Below, one piece after another: positions 33,866 through 42,942 of a DNA stretch of 64,000 bases. The DNA is taken from contig CAWIJL010000017.1 in NCBI GenBank assembly GCA_963836405.1, positions 186,001 to 250,000 of the forward strand, in the 5' to 3' direction. The DNA is from CAWIJJ01 sp963836405. GTDB lineage: Bacteria > Acidobacteriota > Terriglobia > Bryobacterales > Bryobacteraceae. The position numbers and the translations under genes were made by a program. The notes under the pieces were generated by a model. That model saw only the letters and a list, made by a program, of their open reading frames with translations. It did no database searches and was not told the DNA's origin. Position 1 is the first letter of the stretch, and each line of letters begins with the position of its first letter.

Positions 33866-34744
33866 TTATCGCTGCGCGGTCCGGATCCGCTTCTCCCAGT
33901 CGAAAAATGCCGACAGCGGCGAATCGCGTTCGACCGGGAAGACCACGTAGGCCGTCCGGTCTTCGTAGACATCGCCCGGACCGAGATGCGTCGCCACCCG
34001 GTTCACCAACTGGCGGTTCCAGTATTTGCCGTTATCGGCTCCGTCCTCAATGGTCGTCATCGGATTGGCCGTTTTCGACGCTTTGTATTCCAGCACCACG
34101 GCGCCGTAGCCGTAACCCTTTTCGAGGTTGACGAAACAGACCCACGGAGCGTCGACGGCGATCGGTTCCTTCTCCAGAATTTTCCCGCGTTCAGCGAAAG
34201 TGGCCATGCGCGGCTTGCCATCGCTCCCCGGCCAGGCGACGTGCGTGAACAGGTCGTCCATCGTCATCTCCTGGTTGCGAAGCCAGTACATCTCCATGGG
34301 CCGCTCCACGGTCAGCACGGAGTGGAACACGAAATAGGGGAGGCCCGAGAAAAACTGGTATTCCGCCTTGATGTGAATTTCGGGATAGTCCTGATGGTAT
34401 CCGTCGCGCTCCATGTGGAACGAATTCCCCGCCAGGTTTCGGACGACCTTCTGCACCGGCTGCCAGGTTCCTATGCTCGCGTATCCCGCCGCTCCCACGC
34501 GCTGGAAATTCGGCGCCCAGTGCATGCGGTTGGGGGTTCGCACAAGCGTCACCCCGAACTGCTTGAGCGTCAGCGACCGCAGCGTCCCGCTGTCTTCCTC
34601 TTTGTTTCCGACGATGCGTTTGGAGAGGTCCGCCACGAAATAATCGTTTTCCACCTTGCAGCCTACCGGGTCCGTGAACGTGACCTTCCATTCCGCGGCC
34701 GCCGCCAGCGAGACCGCCAGGAGAAGGAGTGTGGGCATTTTCAT
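33866..34744 (-). CDS. Exported protein of unknown function, beta-rich
   Basis: The 292-residue product from the ATG at 34744 has a signal peptide (KMPTLLLLAVSLAAAAEW). The mature part alternates short strands and aromatic-rich turns (EYQFFSGLPYFVFHSVLTVERP), as in carbohydrate-binding beta-sandwiches, but no family is recognised. It lies 21 bp upstream of the sulfatase gene on the same strand and is probably co-transcribed with it, which points to a role in handling sulfated or other polysaccharides. Confidence 0.7.
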   Translation of the reverse strand: MKMPTLLLLAVSLAAAAEWKVTFTDPVGCKVENDYFVADLSKRIVGNKEEDSGTLRSLTLKQFGVTLVRTPNRMHWAPNFQRVGAAGYASIGTWQPVQKVVRNLAGNSFHMERDGYHQDYPEIHIKAEYQFFSGLPYFVFHSVLTVERPMEMYWLRNQEMTMDDLFTHVAWPGSDGKPRMATFAERGKILEKEPIAVDAPWVCFVNLEKGYGYGAVVLEYKASKTANPMTTIEDGADNGKYWNRQLVNRVATHLGPGDVYEDRTAYVVFPVERDSPLSAFFDWEKRIRTAQR

Positions 34745-34848
34745 GTCGCTTTTGTCAAAACTCGCTTGATTATATCCCCCGCGCATCCCGCCCGCTTTCC
34801 CTGTGCCCTGCTATCATGGCCCCATAATTCACTGACAGGAGATATTCC

Positions 34849-36138
34849 ATGCCGATTTCTTCGCGACGCAGTTTTCTCGCTGCGGCCGCTGCCATTTCCG
34901 TGGGCCGCGCCGTCGGCGCGAACGACCAAGTGAACATAGTGGTGATCGGCGTCGGGGGGCGGGGCAACGACCACATCACCGAGTACGCGAAGCAGCCCGA
35001 CTGCCAGATTGCGGGCGTTTGTGACGTCAACCAGGCCTCCCTCGAACGCGCCGTGGCACGCGTCAAGACGCTCACCGGCCGCGAGCCTAAAGCCTACGAC
35101 GACATGCGCAAGGTATTCGCCGATAAGGCCGTGGATGCGGTCTCCATCACTACGCCCAACCACTGGCATGCGCTCGCCGCCATCTGGGCCTGCGAGGCGG
35201 GCAAGGATGTGTACGTCGAGAAGCCCGCCTGCCACAACATCTACGAAGGCCAGCGCATGATCGAGACGGCGCGCAAGACCGGGCGCATCATGCAGGTGGG
35301 TATGCAGAGCCGCAGCATGCCCCACAAAATCCAAGCCATGAAACTGCTGCAAGACGGCGTCATCGGCAAGGTCTACCTGGCCAAGGGTCTCTGCTTCAAG
35401 CGCCGCGTCTCCATCGGGCACAAGCCCGACGAGCCAACGCCCGCGGGCCTCAACTGGGACATGTTTCTCGGTCCCGCGCCGCTCCGCCCGTACAACGAAT
35501 TGCGCTATCGCTACAACTGGCACTGGTTCTGGGACACCGGCAACGGCGATATCGGCAACCAGGGCGTGCATGAAATGGACATCGCGCGCTGGGGACTCGG
35601 AAACGTCATGTGGCCCAAGTCCGTCGTATCCACCGGCGGCAAGTTCGCCTACATCGACGACCAGGAGACGCCGAACACACAATTGGCAACGTTCGATTAC
35701 GGCGACATGGAACTCGTCTTCGAAGTGCGTGGCCTGCCCACGGGCGGCGAGGGCGGCATCCCCAAAGGAGGCGGCAACTACGTCGGCGATCTCTTCTATG
35801 GACCCGACGGCTGGATGGCCGTCGATGGGTCCGGCTTCCAGGTGTATAAGGGCGAAAAGACCGAGCCGGAAATGAGCGTCAAAAAGACTCCGGGGTCGGA
35901 CACCGCGCCCCACATGGCGAATTTTCTCGCCGCCTGCAAGTCGCGCAATCAGGGCGACCTGCACGCCCCCATCGAAGTCGGGGCCATGTCGGCCGACCTC
36001 TGCCACCTGGCCAATATCAGCTACCGCACCGGCCGCAAGCTCACGCTCGATGCCGCCGGCGGGCGTTTCACCGGCGAAGGCGCGGCCGAGGCCAACCCGC
36101 TGTTGACGCGGAATTACCGGCCTCCCTATGTCGTCTGA
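34849..36138 (+). CDS. Gfo/Idh/MocA-family oxidoreductase, Tat-exported
   Basis: The 429-residue protein has a twin-arginine signal (SSRRSFLAAAAAI) and an N-terminal Rossmann fold (VNIVVIGVGGRGND) with the family motif EKPACHN (the catalytic Lys is in EKP). The C-terminal domain is the usual alpha/beta sheet (GDIGNQGVHEMDIARWGL). Such enzymes oxidise or isomerise sugars and carry their NAD(P) cofactor through the Tat pathway. A strong AGGAG precedes the ATG. It overlaps the next gene by 11 bp and heads a three-gene operon. Confidence 0.9.
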   Translation: MPISSRRSFLAAAAAISVGRAVGANDQVNIVVIGVGGRGNDHITEYAKQPDCQIAGVCDVNQASLERAVARVKTLTGREPKAYDDMRKVFADKAVDAVSITTPNHWHALAAIWACEAGKDVYVEKPACHNIYEGQRMIETARKTGRIMQVGMQSRSMPHKIQAMKLLQDGVIGKVYLAKGLCFKRRVSIGHKPDEPTPAGLNWDMFLGPAPLRPYNELRYRYNWHWFWDTGNGDIGNQGVHEMDIARWGLGNVMWPKSVVSTGGKFAYIDDQETPNTQLATFDYGDMELVFEVRGLPTGGEGGIPKGGGNYVGDLFYGPDGWMAVDGSGFQVYKGEKTEPEMSVKKTPGSDTAPHMANFLAACKSRNQGDLHAPIEVGAMSADLCHLANISYRTGRKLTLDAAGGRFTGEGAAEANPLLTRNYRPPYVV

Positions 36139-37138
36139 ACCCGAGATCCTCACCACGACCGTCGGTTCCTATCCGATCCCGGCCTGGCTGGCGGCGCTGC
36201 CCGGGGAACAGGCACGGCTGGACGCCACGCGCGTGGTCTTCGACATCCAGCGGCAGGCCGGAATCGACCTGCCCACGGATGGCGAACTGTACCGCTTCGA
36301 CGTGAATCATCCCGACACCAACGGCATGATCGAGTATTTCATCCGTCGCATTGCCGGTATCCGCGCGGACGTCGGCCGCAGCGATCACGAGGCCTTCGGG
36401 CAGGTGAATACCATGCGCTTCCGCCGTAAGGCGGCCGGGGTTGTCGAGCGGCCGCTGGGCGAGGGCTCGCTCAACCTGCTGGCCGATTGCGAGCTTACCG
36501 CCGCCGTTTCGGGCGGTCCGTTCAAGTTCACCGTCACCAGCCCCTACATGCTGGCCCGCACCCTCCTGGACCGGCATTACTGGGGTTTTGAAGACCTGTT
36601 GATGGCATTGGCCGGCATCCTGGCGCAGCAGGTGGCCGGCCTTCCCTGTTCGTGCCTCCAGGTGGATGAAGCCAACATCCCCGGCAATCCCGCGGACGGG
36701 CCGCTGGCGGCGGCGGCTATCAACCGCGTGCTCGACGGTTTCACCGGAAAACGCGCCGTTCATCTCTGCTTCGGGAACTACGGCGGCCAGACCATTCAGC
36801 AAGGCGATTGGCGCGCGCTCACCGATTTTCTCAACGCCCTGCATGTGGACCACCTCGTGCTCGAACTGGCGCACCGTCCCGCGTCCGACCTCGAAGCGCT
36901 GTGCGACGTGGACCCGCGCATCCGCCTGGGAATCGGCGTGGTGGATGTGAAGGTGAATCATGTGGAAACCCCCGAGGAGGTCGCCGCCGCGCTGGAGCGC
37001 GCCGAAGCCGTGCTCGGTCGCGGGCGGGTCGGCTGGATTCATCCCGACTGCGGCTTTTGGATGCTTCAGCGGTCCGTCGCCGACCGCAAAATCGCGGCCC
37101 TGGCCAAAGGCCGAGATTTGTACCTGGGGCGCCGGTGA
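36128..37138 (+). CDS. MetE/UROD-like zinc methyltransferase paralogue
   Basis: The 336-residue protein has the TIM-barrel layout of the C-terminal half of cobalamin-independent methionine synthase. Family start TTTVGSYPIP is present, and the zinc ligands appear as H212-x-C214 (VHLCFGNYGG), E246 (LVLELAH) and C308 (HPDCGFW). It lacks the N-terminal half of MetE, as do many short paralogues of uncertain methyl acceptor. It is cotranscribed between the oxidoreductase and the oligogalacturonate-lyase-like gene, with overlaps at both ends (11 and 4 bp), so its substrate may be a methylated sugar-derived compound. Confidence 0.82.
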   Translation: MSSEPEILTTTVGSYPIPAWLAALPGEQARLDATRVVFDIQRQAGIDLPTDGELYRFDVNHPDTNGMIEYFIRRIAGIRADVGRSDHEAFGQVNTMRFRRKAAGVVERPLGEGSLNLLADCELTAAVSGGPFKFTVTSPYMLARTLLDRHYWGFEDLLMALAGILAQQVAGLPCSCLQVDEANIPGNPADGPLAAAAINRVLDGFTGKRAVHLCFGNYGGQTIQQGDWRALTDFLNALHVDHLVLELAHRPASDLEALCDVDPRIRLGIGVVDVKVNHVETPEEVAAALERAEAVLGRGRVGWIHPDCGFWMLQRSVADRKIAALAKGRDLYLGRR

Positions 37139-38202
37139 TCGAATCCAGGGACCGGGCCACGGGTGCGCGCGTCCTCCAGGTTACCGAAGGGCCGGCCATC
37201 AACCATCCGTCGTATTTCTTGCAAAGTTCGTTTTTTCCCGGCGGCCGCGACCTGTTCTTCACTTCGTACCGCACCGGCGCGCCGCAACTGTTCGAAGCGT
37301 CGCTCGATTCCGCCGAAGCGCGGCAGATCACCAGCGGCGAGCCCGTTCACCCCTTTTCGGCGGCGCTCCATCCCGACGGCGAAACCCTGGTGTTCACCCG
37401 CGGCGGCGGCTTGTGGGCGATCCACCGACGCACACGCGCCGAACGCCGCATCGCGGACCGCCCGGGCGCACAGCTCGGGGAGTGCTCCATCAGCCGCGAC
37501 GGGGAATGGCTCACGGCCGCCTTCAAAGGGGGCCGGCAATGCGGTCTCGTCGCCGGCCGTTTCGACGGTTCCCTCTGGCACGCCATTCCGTTTCCCCGCA
37601 CCGTGATTCACCCCCAGTTTCATCCTCTCGAACCGGAATGGATCGAGTTCGCCGGCGACCCCGCACCACGCATGCACCGCGTCCGCCGCGACGGCAGCGG
37701 CCTCGAATGCCTGTACCACCACGGCAATGACGAATTCGTGGTGCACGAAACCTTCCTCGGCGAGACGGGGGACCTGGTTTTTACGGTTTGGCCGCGCGCG
37801 CTGCGCCGCCTGGACTGGAGCACCCGCGCAATGCGCACCATCGCTGAGTACAACGCCTGGCACATCGCTCCCGACCGCGCGGGCCGCCGCATTCTCTGCG
37901 ATACCAACCACCCGGATGAAGGGCTCCAGATCGTCGACGCGGCCACCGGCGCCCGGCGCTGCCTTTGCCTCAGTGAAGCGACCAACCAGGGTTCGCAGTG
38001 GCGAAAATCGCGCTACGCCGTCGCCGAAGACTTCGCGCAGGCAAGAAACGAGCTGAGCTGGATGGAGAATGCCGCCGACACCGTCTACGGCCCGCAGTGG
38101 AGCCATCCCCACCCCTCCTGGTCCACCGACGAGTTGAGCGTCGCCTTCGCCAGCGACCGGACCGGAACCGCCCAAGTCTACGTCGTCGGCGTGGAGGCCT
38201 GA
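37135..38202 (+). CDS. Oligogalacturonate lyase-like beta-propeller protein
   Basis: The GTG at 37135 overlaps the upstream stop (GTGA); no signal peptide is present, so the 355-residue product is cytoplasmic. It opens IESRDRATGARVLQVTEG and has TolB/PL22-like blades: FFTSYRTGAPQLFEASL, HPDGETLVFTRGGGLW and HPSWSTDELSVAFASDRTG. Oligogalacturonate lyases cleave short pectin fragments with a metal held by three His and one Gln in this fold. The DTNHPDEGLQIVD segment fits, but I cannot verify all ligands. It closes the Tat-oxidoreductase/MetE-like operon. Confidence 0.6.
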   Translation: MIESRDRATGARVLQVTEGPAINHPSYFLQSSFFPGGRDLFFTSYRTGAPQLFEASLDSAEARQITSGEPVHPFSAALHPDGETLVFTRGGGLWAIHRRTRAERRIADRPGAQLGECSISRDGEWLTAAFKGGRQCGLVAGRFDGSLWHAIPFPRTVIHPQFHPLEPEWIEFAGDPAPRMHRVRRDGSGLECLYHHGNDEFVVHETFLGETGDLVFTVWPRALRRLDWSTRAMRTIAEYNAWHIAPDRAGRRILCDTNHPDEGLQIVDAATGARRCLCLSEATNQGSQWRKSRYAVAEDFAQARNELSWMENAADTVYGPQWSHPHPSWSTDELSVAFASDRTGTAQVYVVGVEA

Positions 38203-38565
38203 AGGCCGTCCGGGGTGCGGCCCGCCCCATCCTCCGAGCGACGCCGCAATCCAGTCTTGCAGCCCAGGCGCTCATGAGTTCCAGCCCGCGCGAGGCAAGG
38301 CAGCCCGTCAGAGCGGCGGTTTGCAGGCGGACCAAAAACCACCGGATCTCTGTCGCGGAGGCGCGCCTCTTCGGCACTATCCAGGATCGCCAATTCCGCC
38401 GCCCGGCACGAGCGCGCGCCCCGCCCGGCCACATGTCGGCATTGATGGTCCGTCACGTCGCTCCGGATGGGCAACGACAAGGATGGCGCGCAACAGGAAC
38501 ACAGCCATCTGCGATCTCTCTAAGCGGGCGAACTTCTTTCTTTATATCTTGGCACTCCCTTGGCA
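38203..38565. other. Intergenic, no convincing gene
   Basis: Short open frames exist on both strands but none has a ribosome-binding site, family motif or composition like the neighbours. It separates the convergent carbohydrate operon and Kdp locus. No clear terminator was found. Confidence 0.4.
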
Positions 38566-39027
38566 TCACAATATCAGCGAAACTCCATCCGGGCGCCTGA
38601 ATGTCCGTGCCCGATCTCCGTGCCCCCAAGGACGGCACCAGCGAGTTCGGATTATAACGACCGAACGGGTGTCGGTGAGCTGTTCAACTGGATCCAACAA
38701 CGTACCGCAGGGGAGAACAAGGAATCGCAGCCGGCTCCGAATGGACTTCGGCAGCGTGTCCTCGCAGTCCATGGCGAACCGCATGAAACGCGCCAGCCTG
38801 AGGCGCCCTAAGATCGAGCGGGTTACGGGACACACAAGCCATAGGGGAATCGGGGCAGGCGCCAAATGCTCTCCGAAAGGCAATCCCTGCCTCGTCTCGC
38901 CAGCGGTGGTGAAGACCACGATGACGGTGGGGGTGGCTCCGTCAACATGCCATGTCGTCGGTCGAGATAGCATGCAGGAAACCTGCATCGATCCGATTTC
39001 AGGTTTGGGAAACAGCTCAAGGAACAT
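38566..39027 (-). CDS. Hypothetical protein after the KdpD sensor proteins
   Basis: The 153-residue frame starts 27 bp after the second KdpD N-terminal gene, on the same strand, so it would be the last gene of the kdpF operon. The sequence has hydrophobic strands (TVIVVFTTAG, PIPLWLVCPVT, RLRFLVLPCGTLL) and looks globular up to about residue 130. The final 20 residues are Arg-rich and may be read past a lost stop. No family is recognised. Composition is slightly less GC-rich than the surroundings. Confidence 0.4.
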   Translation of the reverse strand: MFLELFPKPEIGSMQVSCMLSRPTTWHVDGATPTVIVVFTTAGETRQGLPFGEHLAPAPIPLWLVCPVTRSILGRLRLARFMRFAMDCEDTLPKSIRSRLRFLVLPCGTLLDPVEQLTDTRSVVIIRTRWCRPWGHGDRARTFRRPDGVSLIL

Positions 39028-39054
39028 CTCGAATCACCCGCGTCGCATCTGTTT

Positions 39055-40170
39055 CTACAGCGTCGGCTTCTCCCGGTCGGACACAATGACAATTTGCATA
39101 TCCTTCGCGCGGTCGATAAGTCTGTGAACCGGATCTCTCGAAAATGCCGGACCCCAGGCGGTGGTGTGCGGGCGGGCAGAGAAGATCTGCGTCACTGCGT
39201 TTGTGCGGGCGAAGTCGATCACAGCCGACGCAACATCGCCGCCTTCGAGAATCCGGGTCTCAATCCGGAGATTGCTGGCGAAATTCAAGTGCTTCTCGAT
39301 AGACTCCCAAACAGCTTCAGAAGGTGAGCCACGATCGCCGGGCGCCCGCACCGCAACCGCGAAACATTCCGCACCGAGGAAGTCGCTCACGCGCCGCGCG
39401 CGGCGGATCACCATCGCTGTCTTGGGATCGGCCGTCACCAGGACGAGTATCCTGTGACGCTTGCCCTGCTCGTTTAGACCGCGTTGGGCCGATTGTGTCT
39501 GAGTGTCGTTTGCGCCTATCCGATGATCCACTTCATGTGCGGCCTCACGCATCGTGAGTTCCCGAAGCGCGGCCAACGACGATTCGCGAAAGAAGTTCTC
39601 AAGTGCGTGCTGCGCCTTCTCCCGGCTGTAGACAACGCCACGCTCCAGTCGATGGAGAAGCGCTCGAGGCGTCAGGTCCACCATGACGACTTCGTCCGCC
39701 TGCCGGATGACCCAGTCGGGGATCGTCTCTCTAACGCGGATGCCGGTAATGTGCCGAACCTGATCGTTCAAGCTTTCGAGGTGTTGCACGTTCATCGTGG
39801 TAAGCACGTCGATACCGGCGTCGCGCAGCAGTTCCACCTCTTCCCATCGTTTGCCGTGATCCGAGCCTGGAACGTTCGTGTGTGGGAACTCATCCACGGC
39901 ACAAACGCGAGGGCGCCGTGCGAGAATGGCGCCGGTATCCATTTCTTCGAACTGCGACCCGCGGTATTCGACGATCTTGCGGGGGACGATCTCCAGTCCT
40001 TCCGTCTTGGCGATTGTCTCCGCACGGCCGTGCGGCTCGAAGTACCCGATAACCACATCAACGCCGTCCGACTTCAATTGCTGGGCCTCCTCCATCATCT
40101 TGAAAGTCTTGCCGACGCCGGCCGCATAGCCCATGTAGATCTTCAGACGCCCGCGTTTCCGGTCCGGCAT
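39055..40170 (-). CDS. Stand-alone KdpD N-terminal sensor protein (KdpD + Usp domains), copy 2
   Basis: The 371-residue product starts at the ATG at 40170 and holds only the cytoplasmic input half of KdpD. Walker A-like YMGYAAGVGKT is followed by the family block VDEFPHTNVPGS and by VLTTMNVQHLESLND. A Usp domain occupies about 250-365 (ILVLVTADPKTAMVIRRARR). There is no transmembrane or kinase part. It must act with the separate kinase at 48412 to report potassium or turgor limitation. It begins 2 bases after copy 1. The Walker A and VDEFPHTN region is intact, so this copy looks functional. Confidence 0.9.
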   Translation of the reverse strand: MPDRKRGRLKIYMGYAAGVGKTFKMMEEAQQLKSDGVDVVIGYFEPHGRAETIAKTEGLEIVPRKIVEYRGSQFEEMDTGAILARRPRVCAVDEFPHTNVPGSDHGKRWEEVELLRDAGIDVLTTMNVQHLESLNDQVRHITGIRVRETIPDWVIRQADEVVMVDLTPRALLHRLERGVVYSREKAQHALENFFRESSLAALRELTMREAAHEVDHRIGANDTQTQSAQRGLNEQGKRHRILVLVTADPKTAMVIRRARRVSDFLGAECFAVAVRAPGDRGSPSEAVWESIEKHLNFASNLRIETRILEGGDVASAVIDFARTNAVTQIFSARPHTTAWGPAFSRDPVHRLIDRAKDMQIVIVSDREKPTL

Positions 40171-40172
40171 AA

Positions 40173-41264
40173 TTATTGAGGAAACACCCGCACGTCCATG
40201 CCCCGCGAGGTCTGGATCAACCGGTGCACCGGGTTGCCCCTCAACCGTGGCCACAGGCCGGTGCGCTGGCTATGCCCGATAAAGATCTGGGTGATACCCC
40301 GGGAACGCGCGAACTCCAGGAGCGTGGCGACCGGGTCATCCCCCTCGAGGATCTCGACATGGGCGCCGGCCGCCTGGGCTGCCGCGAGTTTCCCGTCCAG
40401 GGCATCCTGGTCCGAGGGGGAGATCCGCGGCTGATTGACGTAGGCTCCGATCAGGTCGCCATGAAACCGGTCGGCCACGATCCGTGCGGCCGCGAGCATT
40501 TCGTTTACATTAGCGCGCGGCGTGATGCAGACCATGATGCGTTCGTGAGCCCCGTAGTGCTGATGAATGCCATGACCCTCCAGGTACTGGTTCAGCTGTT
40601 GATCGACAACGTCCGCGGCCAGGACTAAGGTCAACTCGCGCAGCCTCGAGAGCTTGCGCCGGCGCTTCTCAGCGTCGAGTTGGTATTCGTGGGAGCCTTC
40701 GTCCGAGTCCTCGGCGGCTGCGTCCACAATTTCGATTTCGTCGGCGCTCTTGATGAAGTCGATTGGAACTGTCTGCGTAACGTGCTTGCCCGTGATCGCC
40801 TCGACCTCCTCCCGCAGTTCGGCGATGTACTGAATGTTGATGGACCCAATCACCTTGATGCCCGAATCGACGAGCAGTCGTACATCCTGCCATCTCGCCG
40901 CGTTGCGTAGGCCCGGCGGATTGTCGTAGGCAAGACCGTCGACGATGCAGATGGCGGGGCGCCGGCGAAGCAGCGTTTCCACATCGATCGCGGAGTCCGG
41001 GCCGACCTGCTTGAGCGGAACGACCTCCAGCATCTTCAATAATTCCTGCGCTTCGGCAGGGGCATTCGGCTGGATCGCGCCCACCACAATGTCCTGACCG
41101 CGCTCGCGGCGCCTTCGTGCCTCGTCCAGCATTCGGACGGTCTTGCCAACTCCGGATGCGTAACCGAGAAAGATCTTCAGGTGTCCCGTTCGCGCGGCTG
41201 CCTCTTCGGCCTGGACGGCGCGAAGGAACTCGTCCGGTGTCCTTCGCCGGTCCTCATTGTTCAT
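40173..41264 (-). CDS. Stand-alone KdpD N-terminal sensor protein, copy 1 (divergent)
   Basis: The 363-residue paralogue of the adjacent protein has the same domain order: Walker A-like FLGYASGVGKT, then a KdpD sensor domain and a Usp domain (IMVCITPRANVNEMLAAARI). Where the family has VDELAHTN it reads VDGLAYDNPPG, losing the acidic and His/Thr residues of that block. An extra acidic stretch (AAEDSDEGSHEYQLD) lies near residue 190. It may be a regulatory homologue and not an equivalent sensor. It follows a decayed porin-like gene in the kdp operon. Confidence 0.87.
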   Translation of the reverse strand: MNNEDRRRTPDEFLRAVQAEEAAARTGHLKIFLGYASGVGKTVRMLDEARRRRERGQDIVVGAIQPNAPAEAQELLKMLEVVPLKQVGPDSAIDVETLLRRRPAICIVDGLAYDNPPGLRNAARWQDVRLLVDSGIKVIGSINIQYIAELREEVEAITGKHVTQTVPIDFIKSADEIEIVDAAAEDSDEGSHEYQLDAEKRRRKLSRLRELTLVLAADVVDQQLNQYLEGHGIHQHYGAHERIMVCITPRANVNEMLAAARIVADRFHGDLIGAYVNQPRISPSDQDALDGKLAAAQAAGAHVEILEGDDPVATLLEFARSRGITQIFIGHSQRTGLWPRLRGNPVHRLIQTSRGMDVRVFPQ

Positions 41265-41269
41265 GAGCG

Positions 41270-42085
41270 AGCCCCCTTCCTATTGAGAAACCACAATCTC
41301 CACCTGGCCCGAACGGCGGACTACCTTCACGTTCGCATCCTCTCCATCGCGGGTCAAATGGAGTCGACGGGTGGGGGGCATTCCTATCGTAGTGCCTCAG
41401 AACAGAACCCCCCTCGACAATCGCGCAAACTTGCTTCCGGTGCGTGCCGGACGGTCCGAACGCGAAGCCGGAATCCCAGTTTTCTTGGGAGTACGCATAT
41501 ATGAGGGCCACATTCGGCTGTTGTTCTGTAGGGGAGATGCCAGACTCTGGAACGCCGTCTGCGACAGATTCACCATCCCCGAGAGCACGACGGCGTGTGG
41601 GCCGTTCGCGTAGGTCAGGGAGCCACTCAGCCAGGAGTAGCGGTTCGCATAGTAGCCGTCGTTCCAACTCAACGAGGCCGTAACTTTGCCGGTGGTTTGG
41701 CTTACTGGATGCCGCGGTTGATCGCGTTCTCCTGATTCCACAACAAACCCTATTGGACATTCATGTTCTGGAACGTGAACGTCGACTCCGCCTGCGTGGA
41801 CTTGTCGCCGGTTGCGTGATTGCTCTGCGCCAGACCCATCCCACTGACGGCCCCAATTATGGAGAACTGTACGGCCCCCTCGCGTCCAAACCTGATTGGT
41901 GGCGCTGCCCGAAGGTGTCTCGTAATCGCCGGCGTGGGGAGGGACGAAGGGCCGATGGCGCAGGGGCGCGCTGAGCGGCCGGTTGCTGGTCCGACGCCGG
42001 CGATTGCTGCGCCCGAAGCGGCGCCAATGCCCAAACTGCAAACGCGTGCGCCTGAATGGCATAGTAATGCTCCCTTCAAGAATTC
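41270..42085 (-). pseudogene. Remnant of a porin-like outer membrane protein in the kdp operon
   Basis: Fragments in three frames suggest one broken gene. One frame gives a signal-like segment near 42050 (HAFAVWALAPLRAQQS) with a Pro/Gln-rich start. Others give beta-strand segments (QAESTFTFQNMNV; TGKVTASLSWNDGYYANRY; SGSLTYANGPHAVVLSGM; NVALIYAYSQENW) typical of barrel strands. Several stops and frame changes separate them and the total is shorter than a full porin. Acidobacterial kdp operons often carry such a barrel gene between kdpC and the sensor genes, which supports the reading. Confidence 0.45.
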
Positions 42086-42188
42086 GGTGCTGTCTACTGC
42101 GGTTCGCTGACGACCGCCGGGCCGATCATGAGAATTGCCAGGAGTGAGCGATCAGGCCAGTCCGGTCCAGGGGCCGCGTCCGAAGACG

Positions 42189-42929
42189 CTAGCGCTTGAC
42201 TGGGAATCGGCGGTCGAGCGCCAGGTTCAGGCGCAGCACGTTGACGCGCGCCTCTCCCAGAATTCCGAGCTCCGCGCCCTCCGTGGCGCCGGCGATCAGT
42301 TGCTCGACTTGGGCGGGGTCCGCTTGCCGGGCCTTGGCAACCCGGTTGGCCTGCGCTGCGGCGTTGGCGGGACTGATGTGCGGGTCGAGCCCGGACGCCG
42401 ACGCTGTAACGGCATCCGCGGGGATCGGCGCCTTCGCCGTGACCCGCAACGGCGCGTTCGCGTCGTTGAACGCCTTGATCAGTTTTACGTCGTCGAGATT
42501 CCCACTCGCGTCCTTAAACCGGTCGATCGGAACCGAGGTTTCATACGGTATATCGTTGTCGAGGCAGTATTTCAAAACCCGAAGGCTGATGCCGTCGAAA
42601 GCGACCACTTCGTTCTTCTTGTCGTCCGTTTCGGTAGTGCCGCGCAGCAGCTTGGCGCTTGTCGGGCCGAGGTTCGACCCGCCGCTGGCTCCCGCATCGT
42701 AGCCGGCGCCCGCCGACGATGGACGCGGCTGGAAGTACTCCGGCTTCGAGAAGACCTGGCCGATCAATTCCGATCCGACCACTCTACCGCCCGACCTCAC
42801 GAGGCTGCCGTTCGCCTGCTTCGGGAAGATCGCCTGGCTGATCCCGGTGATGGCGAGCGGATAAATCACTCCGAGCAGCACGGTCATGAAGATCGTGATT
42901 CGAAGTCCTGGCAAAATTTGTTCCCACAT
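42189..42929 (-). CDS. kdpC: Potassium-transporting ATPase subunit C
   Basis: From the ATG at 42929 the product is 246 residues: one N-terminal TM helix (ITIFMTVLLGVIYPLAITGI) and a periplasmic domain with family blocks GSELIGQVFSKPEYFQPRPSSAG, SNLGPTSAKL and ADAVTASASGLDPHISPANA. KdpC stabilises the KdpA-KdpB complex. It is longer than the E. coli protein (about 190) because of an insertion of some 50 residues between SNLGPTSAKL and the VTASASGLDP block, as in other acidobacterial homologues. It starts 13 bases after kdpB. Confidence 0.96.
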   Translation of the reverse strand: MWEQILPGLRITIFMTVLLGVIYPLAITGISQAIFPKQANGSLVRSGGRVVGSELIGQVFSKPEYFQPRPSSAGAGYDAGASGGSNLGPTSAKLLRGTTETDDKKNEVVAFDGISLRVLKYCLDNDIPYETSVPIDRFKDASGNLDDVKLIKAFNDANAPLRVTAKAPIPADAVTASASGLDPHISPANAAAQANRVAKARQADPAQVEQLIAGATEGAELGILGEARVNVLRLNLALDRRFPVKR

Positions 42930-42942
42930 AGTCTGTTCCTCC

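Noticed and set aside
34741..36156. 471-codon frame antisense to the Gfo/Idh/MocA oxidoreductase
   Set aside because: No motif, unusual His/Val/Ala composition. The plus strand has a Tat signal and family motifs.
38178..38480. Short minus-strand frame after the oligogalacturonate-lyase-like gene
   Set aside because: Arg-rich, no ribosome-binding site, no motif.
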